Part shown: in pieces, positions 52,075-61,670 of the stretch | Layout of the letters: each line of letters opens with the position of its first letter | Numbering within the stretch: the stretch's first letter is position 1 | Assembly (NCBI RefSeq): GCF_001280515.1 | Contig: NZ_LBIQ01000028.1 | Coordinates: 124,001 to 188,000 of the forward strand | Reading direction: 5' to 3' | DNA: 64,000 bases | Origin: Mangrovimonas sp. ST2L15 | GTDB lineage: Bacteria; Bacteroidota; Bacteroidia; Flavobacteriales; Flavobacteriaceae | The notes under the pieces: model-generated | The model's input: the letters and a program-made list of their open reading frames with translations, nothing else | Told to the model about the DNA's origin: nothing | Database searches by the model: none | Made by a program: the position numbers and the translations under genes

Positions 52075-53984
52075 TGAGACAATTTTTACTGTTTTTTTTG
52101 ATTGTTGCCACTGGAATCACCTTTGTTTCTAGACTATTCTATTTACAGGTGCTCAATTCATCTACTCATAATTTATATGAGGACAACGCCATTAGAAAGG
52201 TTTTTGATTACCCAAAACGCGGATTTGTATATGATAGAAACGGCGAATTATTGGTAGCTAATCAGCCTTCTTATGATGTCATGATTATTCCAAGGGAAGT
52301 AAAACCATTGGATACTTTAGAGTTTTGTTCGCTTTTAAAAATTACTAAGGAACAATTTATAAAAACTTACGATAAAGCCTACCATTATTCTCCCAGGTTG
52401 CCTTCTGTATTTGTAGCCCATCTATCAAAAGAAGATTATGCAGTTCTTCAGGAGAAAATGAGAAAGTTTGAAGGGTTTTATATTCAAAAGAGACTCCTTA
52501 GAGATTACCAAACAAGCATTGGCGCCAATGTATTGGGGTTTATTGCAGAAGTAAATCCTGGTCAGATTGAGAAAAACCCATATTATAAAATGGGGGATTT
52601 AATAGGAAAACAAGGAGTCGAACTCTCCTATGAAGAAGAATTAAGGGGAGTTAAAGGCATCAAGTTCATTCAAAAGGACCGTTTCAATAGAGATATTGGT
52701 CCTTACAAGGACGGTAAATTTGATACCCTGCCAAAACAAGGTAAAGATATCACAATTACCATAGACGCTGCTTTACAAGAATATGGAGAAATATTAATGC
52801 AAAACAAACATGGTGGAATTGTGGCCATTGAACCTTCTACTGGTGAAATCTTAACCTTAATTTCTGCCCCCACCTACAACCCCAATCTTTTGGTGGGAAG
52901 GAAGCGCTCGAGAAATTATACCCAGCTATATAATGACACCATTAATAGACCTTTAATTGATAGAAGTCTCCAAAGAATGCATGAACCAGGCTCGCCCTTT
53001 AAAACTCTGATTGCCTTAGCCGCACTTCAAGAGCATGCTATCGTTCCAGAAGGAACAGTAACCTGTACAGGAGCATATCACTATGGAGGTCGAAGACCAA
53101 TGGGATGTCACTGCGGTGGTGGATCTAGAGATTTAACCAGGGGAATTGCCAAATCCTGTAATTCCTATTTTGCCAATGCCTTTAGAAAAACCATTGGAAA
53201 GTACAACGATGCTAGTCATGCGATGGATGTTTGGAGCGATCATATAAAGAGCTTTGGTTTAGGAAATTTTCTGGGATATGATCTTCCTATTGGCCAACCA
53301 GGTAATATTCCAAACGGAGCCTATTATGACAAATGGTACCCCGACTTTAAATGGGGAGCAACCACCATTATTTCAAACTCTATTGGTCAAGGTGAGGTAT
53401 TGGTAACCCCAATACAATTGGCCAATATGACAGCTGCTATCGCAAATAGAGGCTTTTATTATACGCCACATATCATCAAGGATATAGAAAACCAAGAAAT
53501 AGACCCCAAGTATAAGGAAATTCATCACACTACCATCGACAAAAAATATTTTGAACCCGTTATACAAGGCCTTAATGATGTTTATAACTATGGCACAGCA
53601 TCCTTTTTAAAAGTTCCGGGAATTGAAATTTGTGGAAAAACTGGTACTGCCGAAAATTTTGCAAAAGTAGAGGGAGAAAGAGTGCAATTAACCGACCATG
53701 GTATTTTTATTGCTTTTGCACCAAAAGATGATCCCAAAATAGCTATTGCCGTATTTGTTGAAAATGGTTACTATGGCGCTAGATGGGCAGGAAGAATTGC
53801 CAGTCTTATGATTGAAAAATATATTAAAGGAGAAGTCACCCTAAAACAAATGGAGAAAATGGTATTGGAAAAAAGTTTGGAAGAGGAATATGCCAAACCA
53901 TATGCAGGAAAACCATTTACTATTAATGATGGAGCTAAGGTTCAAGGATTACATTTAAAAGCAGATAATGATCAGACAAACTGA
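52074..53984 (+). CDS. mrdA: Penicillin-binding protein 2 (class B transpeptidase)
   Basis: 636 aa. N-terminal membrane anchor (about 5-25), a dimerisation domain with RGFVYDRNGELLVAN, and a transpeptidase domain with the active Ser307 in SPFK (SxxK), the SCNSYF motif (SxN) and KTGTAENF. Crosslinks peptidoglycan for cell elongation with RodA. It overlaps rodA by 17 nt. Confidence 0.97.
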   Translation: MRQFLLFFLIVATGITFVSRLFYLQVLNSSTHNLYEDNAIRKVFDYPKRGFVYDRNGELLVANQPSYDVMIIPREVKPLDTLEFCSLLKITKEQFIKTYDKAYHYSPRLPSVFVAHLSKEDYAVLQEKMRKFEGFYIQKRLLRDYQTSIGANVLGFIAEVNPGQIEKNPYYKMGDLIGKQGVELSYEEELRGVKGIKFIQKDRFNRDIGPYKDGKFDTLPKQGKDITITIDAALQEYGEILMQNKHGGIVAIEPSTGEILTLISAPTYNPNLLVGRKRSRNYTQLYNDTINRPLIDRSLQRMHEPGSPFKTLIALAALQEHAIVPEGTVTCTGAYHYGGRRPMGCHCGGGSRDLTRGIAKSCNSYFANAFRKTIGKYNDASHAMDVWSDHIKSFGLGNFLGYDLPIGQPGNIPNGAYYDKWYPDFKWGATTIISNSIGQGEVLVTPIQLANMTAAIANRGFYYTPHIIKDIENQEIDPKYKEIHHTTIDKKYFEPVIQGLNDVYNYGTASFLKVPGIEICGKTGTAENFAKVEGERVQLTDHGIFIAFAPKDDPKIAIAVFVENGYYGARWAGRIASLMIEKYIKGEVTLKQMEKMVLEKSLEEEYAKPYAGKPFTINDGAKVQGLHLKADNDQTN

Positions 53985-55245
53985 TAGAAATTTCAAATTT
54001 GACTGGATTACAATAATCATTTTTCTGCTTTTGGTGGGATTTGGTTGGTTGAATATATTATCGGCTTCCCACAGTGGGGAAACTATTGAATATTTGGACT
54101 TTTCTAAATCTTATGGGAAGCAACTCCTATTTATATTATTAACATTTGTCTTAATCGTCATGATACTATCCATAGAAGCCAAATTTTATGAACGCTTCGC
54201 GAGTATCATTTACTTAGCTTCCATGCTTTCCTTGGCTGGTCTCTTTATTTTCGGGAAGAATGTCAATGGCGCCACTTCTTGGTATGGGATAGGCGGCATG
54301 ACCTTTCAACCTAGTGAGTTTGCAAAAGCTGCAACAGCCCTCGCCGTCGCTAAATATTTAAGCGATTTACAAACAGATATCAAAACATTTAAAGGTCAAC
54401 TTCAGGCATTTGCTATTTTGGTTGTTCCGGCTATTCTTATTCTTTTACAGAATGATGCGGGCAGCACCCTAGTTTATGGCTCTTTTATTTTTGTTTTTTA
54501 TAGAGAAGGTTTACCACATCAATACCTCACACTCCTTATTTCTACAGTAGTCATGTCCATTTTATCATTGAAATTTGGAGGTGTCGTTGCTTCAATAATA
54601 GCTATAACTCTTATTTTAACCTATCATTTCACTAGGAAGAAGAAACCCGTTCTAATAAAATCCCTTCTAGCTATTTTAGCTTGTACCATTTTATCATTTG
54701 GAGTCCAGTTCTTTTATGAAAATGTTTTAAAAGCCCATCAAAAAGATCGCATTAGTCTTTGGTTAAGGTTAGAAAAGGATCCAGATAAAATTGCCGAAAT
54801 GAGGCGCGATATCCTTTATAACCTTTACGAATCAGAAAAGGCCATTCGGTCTGGAGGATTATCGGGGCGAGGATTCCTAGAAGGCACTAGAACTACTGGA
54901 AAATTTGTACCAGAACAGCATACAGATTATATATTCAGCACTGTGGGTGAAGAATGGGGTTTTATGGGAACCGTTACAGTTGTTATACTCTTTGTTTTAC
55001 TTTTATTGCGGGTCCTACATCTAGCAGAATTACAAAAATCTCAATTCAGTCGCGTTTATGGATACAGTGTGGCATCCATCATCTTTTTCCATTTTTTAAT
55101 CAATATTGGCATGGTCATGGGTTTGATCCCAACTATTGGAATACCTTTGCCCTTTTTTAGCTATGGCGGTTCTAGCCTATGGGGCTTTACCATTCTACTT
55201 TTCATATTCATAAAATTAGATTCCAACCGAATCAACGAATGGTAA
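53968..55245 (+). CDS. rodA: Rod-shape-determining glycosyltransferase RodA
   Basis: 425 aa SEDS protein with about ten membrane helices. Conserved RIxxWLRLEKDPDK-type periplasmic loop (RISLWLRLEKDPDK), AIRSGGLSGRGFLEG, PEQHTDYIFSTVGEEWGF, with the catalytic Asp of the family in that loop, and GLIPTIGIPLPFFSYGGSS at the end. It polymerises glycan strands with PBP2. Last gene of the elongation operon. Confidence 0.97.
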   Translation: MIRQTDRNFKFDWITIIIFLLLVGFGWLNILSASHSGETIEYLDFSKSYGKQLLFILLTFVLIVMILSIEAKFYERFASIIYLASMLSLAGLFIFGKNVNGATSWYGIGGMTFQPSEFAKAATALAVAKYLSDLQTDIKTFKGQLQAFAILVVPAILILLQNDAGSTLVYGSFIFVFYREGLPHQYLTLLISTVVMSILSLKFGGVVASIIAITLILTYHFTRKKKPVLIKSLLAILACTILSFGVQFFYENVLKAHQKDRISLWLRLEKDPDKIAEMRRDILYNLYESEKAIRSGGLSGRGFLEGTRTTGKFVPEQHTDYIFSTVGEEWGFMGTVTVVILFVLLLLRVLHLAELQKSQFSRVYGYSVASIIFFHFLINIGMVMGLIPTIGIPLPFFSYGGSSLWGFTILLFIFIKLDSNRINEW

Positions 55246-55505
55246 TTTTTCACTTTTTTTAAGCACTTAAATATTAATTGATTATATTTAACTGAGGGAT
55301 TTAAAAAGCATATACCAAAATATGATGTATCCTATTGAATCAATTACATATTTCCATCACTCAAATTATTTCATATCAAAACCCAAACTTTATTTCTTTT
55401 TGGAAAGGACTGTATTTCGTGACGATCAATAGATGATAGCAGTTTAAAGTTTTTTCTCTTTTCCTTAATAGCTCATTTTAACTTTTAACTTTAACAACTA
55501 ACATC

Positions 55506-56201
55506 ATGAGAAAATTTATAGCTGAATTTTTTGGAACTTTTTGGCTTGTTTTAGGAGGCTGTGGAAGTGCTGTCTTGGCTACTGGTGTTCCTGAATTAGG
55601 AATTGGTTTTGCTGGCGTCGCGCTGGCTTTTGGTTTAACTGTTTTAACAGGTGTTTATGCCTTTGGGCCCATTTCTGGCGCTCATTTTAATCCTGCTGTC
55701 TCCATTGGTCTTTGGGTTGGAGGTAGATTTAAAGGAAAATACCTACCCGGTTACATTGCCAGTCAATTATTAGGCGGATTTGCTGCAGCAACCACATTAT
55801 ATGTTATTGCGTCAGGAAATGATGCTTTTAGTGTTTCTGACGGGTTTGCTGCAAACGGTTATGGTGAGCATTCACCTTTAGGTTATGGCCTAAAATCGGC
55901 TTTAGTAACTGAAGTCGTAATGACATTTATGTTTTTATTGGTTATTCTTGGCGCCACTCATAAAAAGGCTCCCACTGGATTTGCTGGAATAGCCATAGGA
56001 CTTACCTTAACGCTTATCCATTTAATTAGCATACCAGTAACCAATACCTCTGTTAACCCCGCAAGAAGCACAAGTCAGGCGCTATTTGTAGGAGGTTGGG
56101 CCGTTGAACAATTATGGCTTTTCTGGGTAGCACCCATTCTTGGAGCTATCATTGCTGGTTTTGTTTTTAAAATTTGGGAAAACGATACCTCAGAAGATTA
56201 A
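55506..56201 (+). CDS. aqpZ: Aquaporin Z
   Basis: 231 aa, six membrane helices. Two NPA boxes, [10 protein letters not shown] (N62) and TSVNPARS (N184). His172, Thr181 and Arg187 fit the AqpZ selectivity filter, so water is the likely cargo rather than glycerol. A Crp/Fnr-type regulator gene follows after 17 nt; both are probably transcribed together. The 260 nt upstream of the ATG hold no gene. Confidence 0.95.
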   Translation: MRKFIAEFFGTFWLVLGGCGSAVLATGVPELGIGFAGVALAFGLTVLTGVYAFGPISGAHFNPAVSIGLWVGGRFKGKYLPGYIASQLLGGFAAATTLYVIASGNDAFSVSDGFAANGYGEHSPLGYGLKSALVTEVVMTFMFLLVILGATHKKAPTGFAGIAIGLTLTLIHLISIPVTNTSVNPARSTSQALFVGGWAVEQLWLFWVAPILGAIIAGFVFKIWENDTSED

Positions 56202-56218
56202 CTTAATAAATTTGTTGG

Positions 56219-56809
56219 ATGCCACTTTCTAGTGAAAAAATAAAAACACGTGTGCAAAGCTTCTTACCTTTTTTAAGTACCGAAGCAATTGATCAATTCA
56301 TTGGTCTTTGTCAATATGAAATCCATAAAAGCAAAGATATTATTTTAGAAAGTGGCAGAACTGATAAATACGTGTTTTTAATTCTTAGTGGTTCTTCTCG
56401 GGCTTATAGCCTAAAAGAAAATGGCCAGGAATTAAATTGTCACATGCGTTCTGAAGGTTATCTTTTTGGAGACCCAAGAGTATTTGAAAATTGCCCACAA
56501 ATTTTAATAATTGAGGCAATTGGTGAAACCCATATTCTAAAATTTGACATCGCAAAGTTAGAATCTCTCGGTTATAAAAATGCTGAACTAATGCAGCTTT
56601 ATATACATTTCCTGAAAGAGATTATTTCTGCATTTTCAAATAGAATTCATGCCTTTGTTTCAATGAGTTCTGAAGAACGATATCAGGATTTGTTGGAACT
56701 GAATCCGCTTTATCTGGAATCCACTTTTGACAAGCATATCGCCAGTTTCTTAGGTGTAAAACCTTTAACACTCCATCGCATTAAAAAAAAGCTGAAAATT
56801 ATCAAATGA
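56219..56809 (+). CDS. Crp/Fnr-type transcription regulator
   Basis: 196 aa. A cyclic-nucleotide-binding beta roll (about 20-115: YVFLILSGSSRAYSLKENGQ and GYLFGD) and a long dimer helix (about 120-150). The C-terminal HTH (about 155-196) ends ASFLGVKPLTLHRIKKKLK, the usual end in Bacteroidota Crp/Fnr homologues. No FNR-type iron-sulfur cysteines. Coupled to aqpZ and 69 nt in front of the sulfatase gene, so these may be its targets. Confidence 0.88.
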   Translation: MPLSSEKIKTRVQSFLPFLSTEAIDQFIGLCQYEIHKSKDIILESGRTDKYVFLILSGSSRAYSLKENGQELNCHMRSEGYLFGDPRVFENCPQILIIEAIGETHILKFDIAKLESLGYKNAELMQLYIHFLKEIISAFSNRIHAFVSMSSEERYQDLLELNPLYLESTFDKHIASFLGVKPLTLHRIKKKLKIIK

Positions 56810-56834
56810 TATTTTTTTAGTGTTACACTTCCCT

Positions 56835-56842
56835 TAGTTTTG
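56835..56842 (+). promoter_or_regulatory. -7 box of the sulfatase gene
   Basis: TAGTTTTG is an exact TAnnTTTG. It overlaps an in-frame TTG at 56840, which argues for ATG at 56879 as the start. Confidence 0.45.
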
Positions 56843-56878
56843 GTAAAGCTCTTAATATTAATCTATTACCAATTATCT

Positions 56879-59329
56879 ATGAGAATTTTTAAATTTCAAA
56901 AAGGAAACCCATCTATTATTAGTTTCCTTTTACTACTATTTTTTATTTCTTCTTGCAACACCAACAAAACCTCTCCAACAGAAGAAACTACTGTAACCAA
57001 AGACGATGGCTTCAAGGGAAAAATAGCCCTAGACATAAGAGATTCTGAATCAGACTGGTCGGCCTACACCCCAAAATCTGCTCCTGAAGGCGCTCCTAAC
57101 ATTCTTTTTGTTCTTTATGACGACACAGGTCTTGGAGCTTGGTCTCCGTATGGTGGGCGTATCAATATGCCTACCTTGAACAAACTAGCCGCCAACGGCT
57201 TAACTTATACACAATGGCATACAACAGCCCTTTGTTCCCCTACTCGCTCTACTATTTTAACAGGTAGAAATCACCATTTAAATGGAATGGCATCTATTAC
57301 TGAAACAGCCGATGGTTTCCCTGGATCAAATGGACGAGTTCCAGATGATTGTGCCCCATTTGCTCAAATCTTAAGAGATAATGGCTGGAGTACCTTTTGG
57401 ATAGGAAAAAACCACAATGTCCCCGAGCAAGATGTGGCACCAGGAGGAAGTCGTTCTGAATGGCCAACACAAATTGGCTTCGATCGTTTTTATGGGTTCT
57501 TAGGCGGGGAAACAAACAACTGGTATCCTGATTTAGTCATGGATAACCACTTTATTGAAGCACCTGCCACTCCTGAGGAAGGCTACCATTTATCAAAAGA
57601 TTTGGCAGATCAAGCCATTACCATGTTGCGTGATAAAAATGCAACCAATCCATCAAAACCATTCTATATGTGGTTTAACCCGGGCGCCAATCATGCTCCA
57701 CACCACTCTCCTGCCGAATATACAGCAAAGTATAAAGGCAAATTTGATGATGGTTATGACGCCTATCGAGACTGGGTAGTTAACAGAATGAAAGAAAAAG
57801 GAATTTTACCCGAAGACACCGGAATGGCCGATTTTAACCCTATGCCAGAAAATATGGCAAATCCAGCCGATTATGTGCGTCCATGGGAGGAGCTAAACGA
57901 CAATGAAAAGAAATTGTTCTCGAGAATGGCTGAAGTTTATGCTGGTTTTTCAGAATATACTGATGCTCAAGTCGGCCGTATCATTGATTATTTGGAAGAA
58001 ACTGGCCAATTGGAAAACACTATAGTACTTTATGCTGCTGACAATGGTGCTTCAGGTGAAGGTAGCCCTAATGGATCTGTAAACGAAAACAAATTCTTTA
58101 ATGGCTATCCTGACAGCTTGGAAGAAAATTTAAAATATATAGATGTTTTGGGAGGACCTGACACCTACAACCACTTCCCTACTGGATGGGCTGCAGCTTT
58201 TTCAGCACCATTTAAAATGTTTAAGCGTTACTCGCAATATGCTGGCGGAACTAATGACCCATTGGTCATTTCCTGGCCAAAAGGTATAAAAGCTAAAGGT
58301 GAAATTCGCCATCAATACCATCATTCAGTTGATATTGTCCCCACATTATTAGAGGTTTGTGGTATTGAAATGCCTAAAGTTTATAATGGTGTTGAGCAAA
58401 CACCACTTTCGGGAGTTTCTATGGCCTATACTTTTGACGCAGATCCAAATGGTCGCACACAAAAAGAGGTGCAGTACTATTGCATGCTTGGAACCCGAGG
58501 CATTTGGAAAGATGGCTGGAAGGCTGCCGCAGTACACTCGCCCTTATCAGGAAAAAGTAACTTTGAGGATGATGTATGGGAATTATATCATGTAGCCGAA
58601 GACCGTTCCGAAAACAACAATCTAGCCGAAGAATACCCAGAAAAACTGGAGGAGCTTAAAGAAGAATGGTTCCGTCAAGCTGAAATAAATAAGGTTTTAC
58701 CATTAGATGATAGAAGTGCAGCAGAAATTCTAGGTACAGAGCGTCCAACTCAAGAAGCTAAAAAAGACCGCTATATCTATTACCCAAAAACAGCTCCCGT
58801 TCCAGAAGGAGTTGCCGTAAACATCAGGGGCAGAAACTATAAAATACTGGCCAATGTAGAAATTACTAAGGCCAACCCAGAGGGTGTTATTTTTGCCCAT
58901 GGTTCGCGTTTTGGAGGGCATGCTCTTTTCATTAAAGACAAGAAATTATATTACGTTTATAACTTCTTAGGCATCAAACCTGAACAGGTTTTTGTTTCCA
59001 ACACCACGCTAAAACCGGGCAAGTATACCCTAGGAATGGAATTTGTCAAGGAGAGTCAAGGGGATTATGGAGAAGCCATTGGTCACACTAAACTTTATAT
59101 CAATGAAACTGTTGTAGCCGAGGGACCTATGAAAACGCAACCTGCTAAGTTTACCCTTTCAGGAGATGGGCTTTGTGTGGGTTATGATAGTGGCGACAAT
59201 GTGAGTGAATTATATAAATCACCGGGAGAATTTGAAGGAGGAAAAATTCAAGCAGTTGGTGTTACAGTAGAAGGAACTCCTTATCGAGATTTAGAAGCTG
59301 AAGCCAAACGCTTAATGATGACTCAATAA
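56879..59329 (+). CDS. Arylsulfatase-type lipoprotein
   Basis: 816 aa from ATG at 56879. Signal peptide with lipobox FISSC (C26). Sulfatase motif C119-S-P-T-R123 (CxPxR), in which Cys is made into formylglycine by an FGE enzyme that must be coded elsewhere, and metal residues D81-D82 (FVLYDDTGLGAWSPYGG) and ADNGASGEG. It belongs to the large arylsulfatases (AtsA-like) with an extra C-terminal domain (about 600-816). Substrate is unknown; a single gene next to aqpZ and crp, not in a polysaccharide locus. Anchored to the cell surface or the periplasmic side of the outer membrane. Confidence 0.92.
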   Translation: MRIFKFQKGNPSIISFLLLLFFISSCNTNKTSPTEETTVTKDDGFKGKIALDIRDSESDWSAYTPKSAPEGAPNILFVLYDDTGLGAWSPYGGRINMPTLNKLAANGLTYTQWHTTALCSPTRSTILTGRNHHLNGMASITETADGFPGSNGRVPDDCAPFAQILRDNGWSTFWIGKNHNVPEQDVAPGGSRSEWPTQIGFDRFYGFLGGETNNWYPDLVMDNHFIEAPATPEEGYHLSKDLADQAITMLRDKNATNPSKPFYMWFNPGANHAPHHSPAEYTAKYKGKFDDGYDAYRDWVVNRMKEKGILPEDTGMADFNPMPENMANPADYVRPWEELNDNEKKLFSRMAEVYAGFSEYTDAQVGRIIDYLEETGQLENTIVLYAADNGASGEGSPNGSVNENKFFNGYPDSLEENLKYIDVLGGPDTYNHFPTGWAAAFSAPFKMFKRYSQYAGGTNDPLVISWPKGIKAKGEIRHQYHHSVDIVPTLLEVCGIEMPKVYNGVEQTPLSGVSMAYTFDADPNGRTQKEVQYYCMLGTRGIWKDGWKAAAVHSPLSGKSNFEDDVWELYHVAEDRSENNNLAEEYPEKLEELKEEWFRQAEINKVLPLDDRSAAEILGTERPTQEAKKDRYIYYPKTAPVPEGVAVNIRGRNYKILANVEITKANPEGVIFAHGSRFGGHALFIKDKKLYYVYNFLGIKPEQVFVSNTTLKPGKYTLGMEFVKESQGDYGEAIGHTKLYINETVVAEGPMKTQPAKFTLSGDGLCVGYDSGDNVSELYKSPGEFEGGKIQAVGVTVEGTPYRDLEAEAKRLMMTQ

Positions 59330-59349
59330 ATAAGTGTTTCATTAGTGTT

Positions 59350-59391
59350 AAAAAGGTCTGACTACAAATTGGTTTGTGTCAGACCTTTTTT
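59350..59391. terminator. Bidirectional terminator between the sulfatase gene and gldC
   Basis: AAAAAGGTCTGAC (59350-59362) and GTCAGACCTTTTT (59378-59390), extended inside by ACAAA/TTTGT around TTGG with one bulged T. A- and T-runs on both sides serve both convergent genes. Confidence 0.85.
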
Positions 59392-59392
59392 A

Positions 59393-59725
59393 TTACTTCT
59401 TCAATTCCAGCTTTTCAGCAAAATAATCACAAAAATCTTTCATAGTTGCGGTCATCTTTTCGTCTTGAGTAGCTCTATGAAAGGTATCACTCATGGCGAC
59501 CAAAGTTTGATGGAAAAACACTTTCATTTCATCTACTGGCATTTCTTTAGTCCACAAGTCGATTCGAAGTGTTTCTTGGGCTTCACTATCCCAAACTGAA
59601 AGCAACATAGCTTTAGCTTCCTCATTTTCAATACCGCCATCTTGGGCTGTCCAAAATAACTTTTCTGGAACTCGGTTTTCATCAAGTTCTACATTTAATT
59701 CTATGGTTGATTTTATAATAGACAT
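59393..59725 (-). CDS. gldC: Gliding motility protein GldC
   Basis: 110 aa, small and soluble, with the start IIKSTIELNVELDENRVPEKLFW and the AKAMLLSVWDSEAQETLRIDLWT block of the family. The gene is needed for normal gliding in Flavobacterium johnsoniae in support of GldB. Its start overlaps the last base of the gldB stop. Confidence 0.95.
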   Translation of the reverse strand: MSIIKSTIELNVELDENRVPEKLFWTAQDGGIENEEAKAMLLSVWDSEAQETLRIDLWTKEMPVDEMKVFFHQTLVAMSDTFHRATQDEKMTATMKDFCDYFAEKLELKK

Positions 59726-60687
59726 TATTTTTTAGGTTTAAATTTTGCGTTATTAAATATCTCTTCTGGCTCCATGATCAACATATTTTTAAAGGAGGTC
59801 TCATTATTTTCCATATAAGACCTAACAATTTGCCATCCCAAATACGCGCCTATTCTACCGGGTGATTCTTTATCAATTTCTTCTAAGTAAAATTTAGAAA
59901 AGGGAGCAGGGTTTATAAATCTACTAGGTAATTTAGCATCTGTACTATACAGCAGTTCCCTTTCTATAAAATACCTCCAAATAGGTTCTTCATTAGCCAT
60001 TGCCCAATCCAATTGATCTTGGGTATAACCCATTTTTTCAGCATCACTTTTAAAAGGAATGACCTTATCCTTAAAATAAAGTATTTTCCCATGATAAATC
60101 ATCTCATCAAGAAGCGTCTTTCTTTCTGATTGGAAAATAAACTTTTCTGCATATGCTGCCGCCATATCGACTACAATTTGCTCTCTTTCAAAATTATCAC
60201 GAATATATTTATGAATGCCTTCGTAAAAATGATGGCCTTCCCCTAAATAGGTATCCAAAGAAATCAACACAATAGAATCGGTCACTATGGATTTGTTTCT
60301 ATAGTCCACCGAGGAAGTTACCGTAATGACTCTAGGAGTTCGAAACTCATTAAAATAATATTTTAAATGTTGGAAGAGCTTTCTAATATCTTCCTTCTCA
60401 TCATCTAATTGCGGAAAAGCCTTTATCGTTTCCTTTGACAATTCTTGCTGAAGGGTATCTTGAATTTTAGCAATCCAAAAAGAATCGGGATACTTTTTGG
60501 CAAACATAAATGGATACTCCCTTTTTGTTTCACTTAAGGTCTCAACTGTGGTTTCTGAAAATATTTTATCAAATCTTTCTATCTGAAAATCTATTTGAAT
60601 CTTAGCGATCCTTTTTTCTACCTCATCTTCCTTTTTACAAGAAAACACGGCAAAACCTAGAAAAAGAAATAAGAGAAATTTCTTCAT
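59725..60687 (-). CDS. gldB: Gliding motility lipoprotein GldB
   Basis: 320 aa. Lipobox VFSC (C17). The body (DUF2268-like in fold: DTYLGEGHHFYEGIHKYIRD, AAAYAEKFIF, DEMIYHGKILYF) is the GldB family. It is an essential gliding component; the fold is related to zinc peptidases but the HExxH motif is not evident. It forms an operon with gldC and is divergent from nadE, as in F. johnsoniae. Confidence 0.95.
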   Translation of the reverse strand: MKKFLLFLFLGFAVFSCKKEDEVEKRIAKIQIDFQIERFDKIFSETTVETLSETKREYPFMFAKKYPDSFWIAKIQDTLQQELSKETIKAFPQLDDEKEDIRKLFQHLKYYFNEFRTPRVITVTSSVDYRNKSIVTDSIVLISLDTYLGEGHHFYEGIHKYIRDNFEREQIVVDMAAAYAEKFIFQSERKTLLDEMIYHGKILYFKDKVIPFKSDAEKMGYTQDQLDWAMANEEPIWRYFIERELLYSTDAKLPSRFINPAPFSKFYLEEIDKESPGRIGAYLGWQIVRSYMENNETSFKNMLIMEPEEIFNNAKFKPKK

Positions 60688-60729
60688 AAACTTGCTAGCT
60701 GTTAATTTTTAAAAGTACTAGGTAAAACC

Positions 60730-60737
60730 TATTTTTG
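60730..60737 (+). promoter_or_regulatory. -7 box of nadE
   Basis: TATTTTTG, exact TAnnTTTG, 39 nt in front of the ATG at 60777. Confidence 0.5.
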
Positions 60738-60776
60738 TTAGGCAAAGTTACTATTCTTTGACTTAAAACTTGGAAC

Positions 60777-61565
60777 ATGCAAACAGAAAAAGTTATAGAT
60801 TATATTGTCAATTGGCTAAAGGATTATGCCACTAATGCTAAAATTAACGGTTTTGTGATAGGTATCTCTGGAGGTATTGATTCTGCAGTAACCTCCACAT
60901 TATGTGCTAAAACAGGACTCGATGTATTATGCCTTGAAATGCCTATACACCAAGCATCTTCGCAAGTAACAAGAGCCATAAACCATATTAACTGGCTACA
61001 AGAACATTTTCCTAATGTGTTATTGACACAAGTTAATTTAACTCCTGTTTTTGATAGTTTGGTAGCCTCTTTACCAACCGTAAAAAATGAGGAAGATCGC
61101 TTTATGTCATTAGCCAATACAAGAGCTAGGTTAAGAATGACTACCCTTTATTATTTTGCGGCCTTAAATGGTTATTTAGTAGCAGGAACCGGAAATAAGG
61201 TTGAAGATTTTGGAGTTGGTTTCTACACCAAGTATGGAGATGGCGGCGTTGATTTAAGCCCAATTGCTGACCTTTTGAAAACTGAAGTTTATGAAATTGC
61301 GAAGGTTTTAGGTATCAATCAAGAAATTATTGAAGCGCAACCAACTGATGGATTATGGGGTGATGACCGAACTGACGAAGATCAAATTGGAGCTTCATAC
61401 CCAGAGCTTGAATGGGCCATGAAAATGGACGAAAAGGGTAAAAAGGCAACTGATTTTAGTGGGCGCGAACTAGAAGTTTTTAAGATTTACAAGCGTTTCA
61501 ATCAAGCCAACAAGCATAAAATGGTTCCCATACCCATATGTGAAATTCCCGATTATTTGAAGTAA
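60777..61565 (+). CDS. nadE: NAD synthetase, ammonia type
   Basis: 262 aa. ATP-binding GISGGIDSA with S31-G-G-I-D-S36, NTRARLRMTTLYYFA and GTGNKVEDFGVGFYTKYGDGGVDLSP. No glutaminase domain, so free ammonia is the nitrogen source. Last step in NAD synthesis. Divergent from gldB. Confidence 0.97.
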   Translation: MQTEKVIDYIVNWLKDYATNAKINGFVIGISGGIDSAVTSTLCAKTGLDVLCLEMPIHQASSQVTRAINHINWLQEHFPNVLLTQVNLTPVFDSLVASLPTVKNEEDRFMSLANTRARLRMTTLYYFAALNGYLVAGTGNKVEDFGVGFYTKYGDGGVDLSPIADLLKTEVYEIAKVLGINQEIIEAQPTDGLWGDDRTDEDQIGASYPELEWAMKMDEKGKKATDFSGRELEVFKIYKRFNQANKHKMVPIPICEIPDYLK

Positions 61566-61594
61566 AAATCTGACTTAGTATCATTTATATTTAC

Positions 61595-61602
61595 TATCTT
61601 TA
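61595..61602 (+). promoter_or_regulatory. Possible -7 box of the response regulator gene
   Basis: TATCTTTA, one mismatch to TAnnTTTG, 68 nt in front of the ATG. Confidence 0.3.
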
Positions 61603-61670
61603 CAATAAGTGGACTTTGCTTGACCCTAATTTTTACCTCAACAGCCTAATAATTTAAAAACACTAAGAAA

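Noticed and set aside
55321-55434. 36-codon frame between rodA and aqpZ
   Set aside because: No ribosome-binding site, ordinary composition for AT-rich DNA and no family pattern.
56840-56878. TTG start of the sulfatase gene
   Set aside because: A -7 promoter box lies over it, and ATG at 56879 gives a proper lipoprotein signal peptide.
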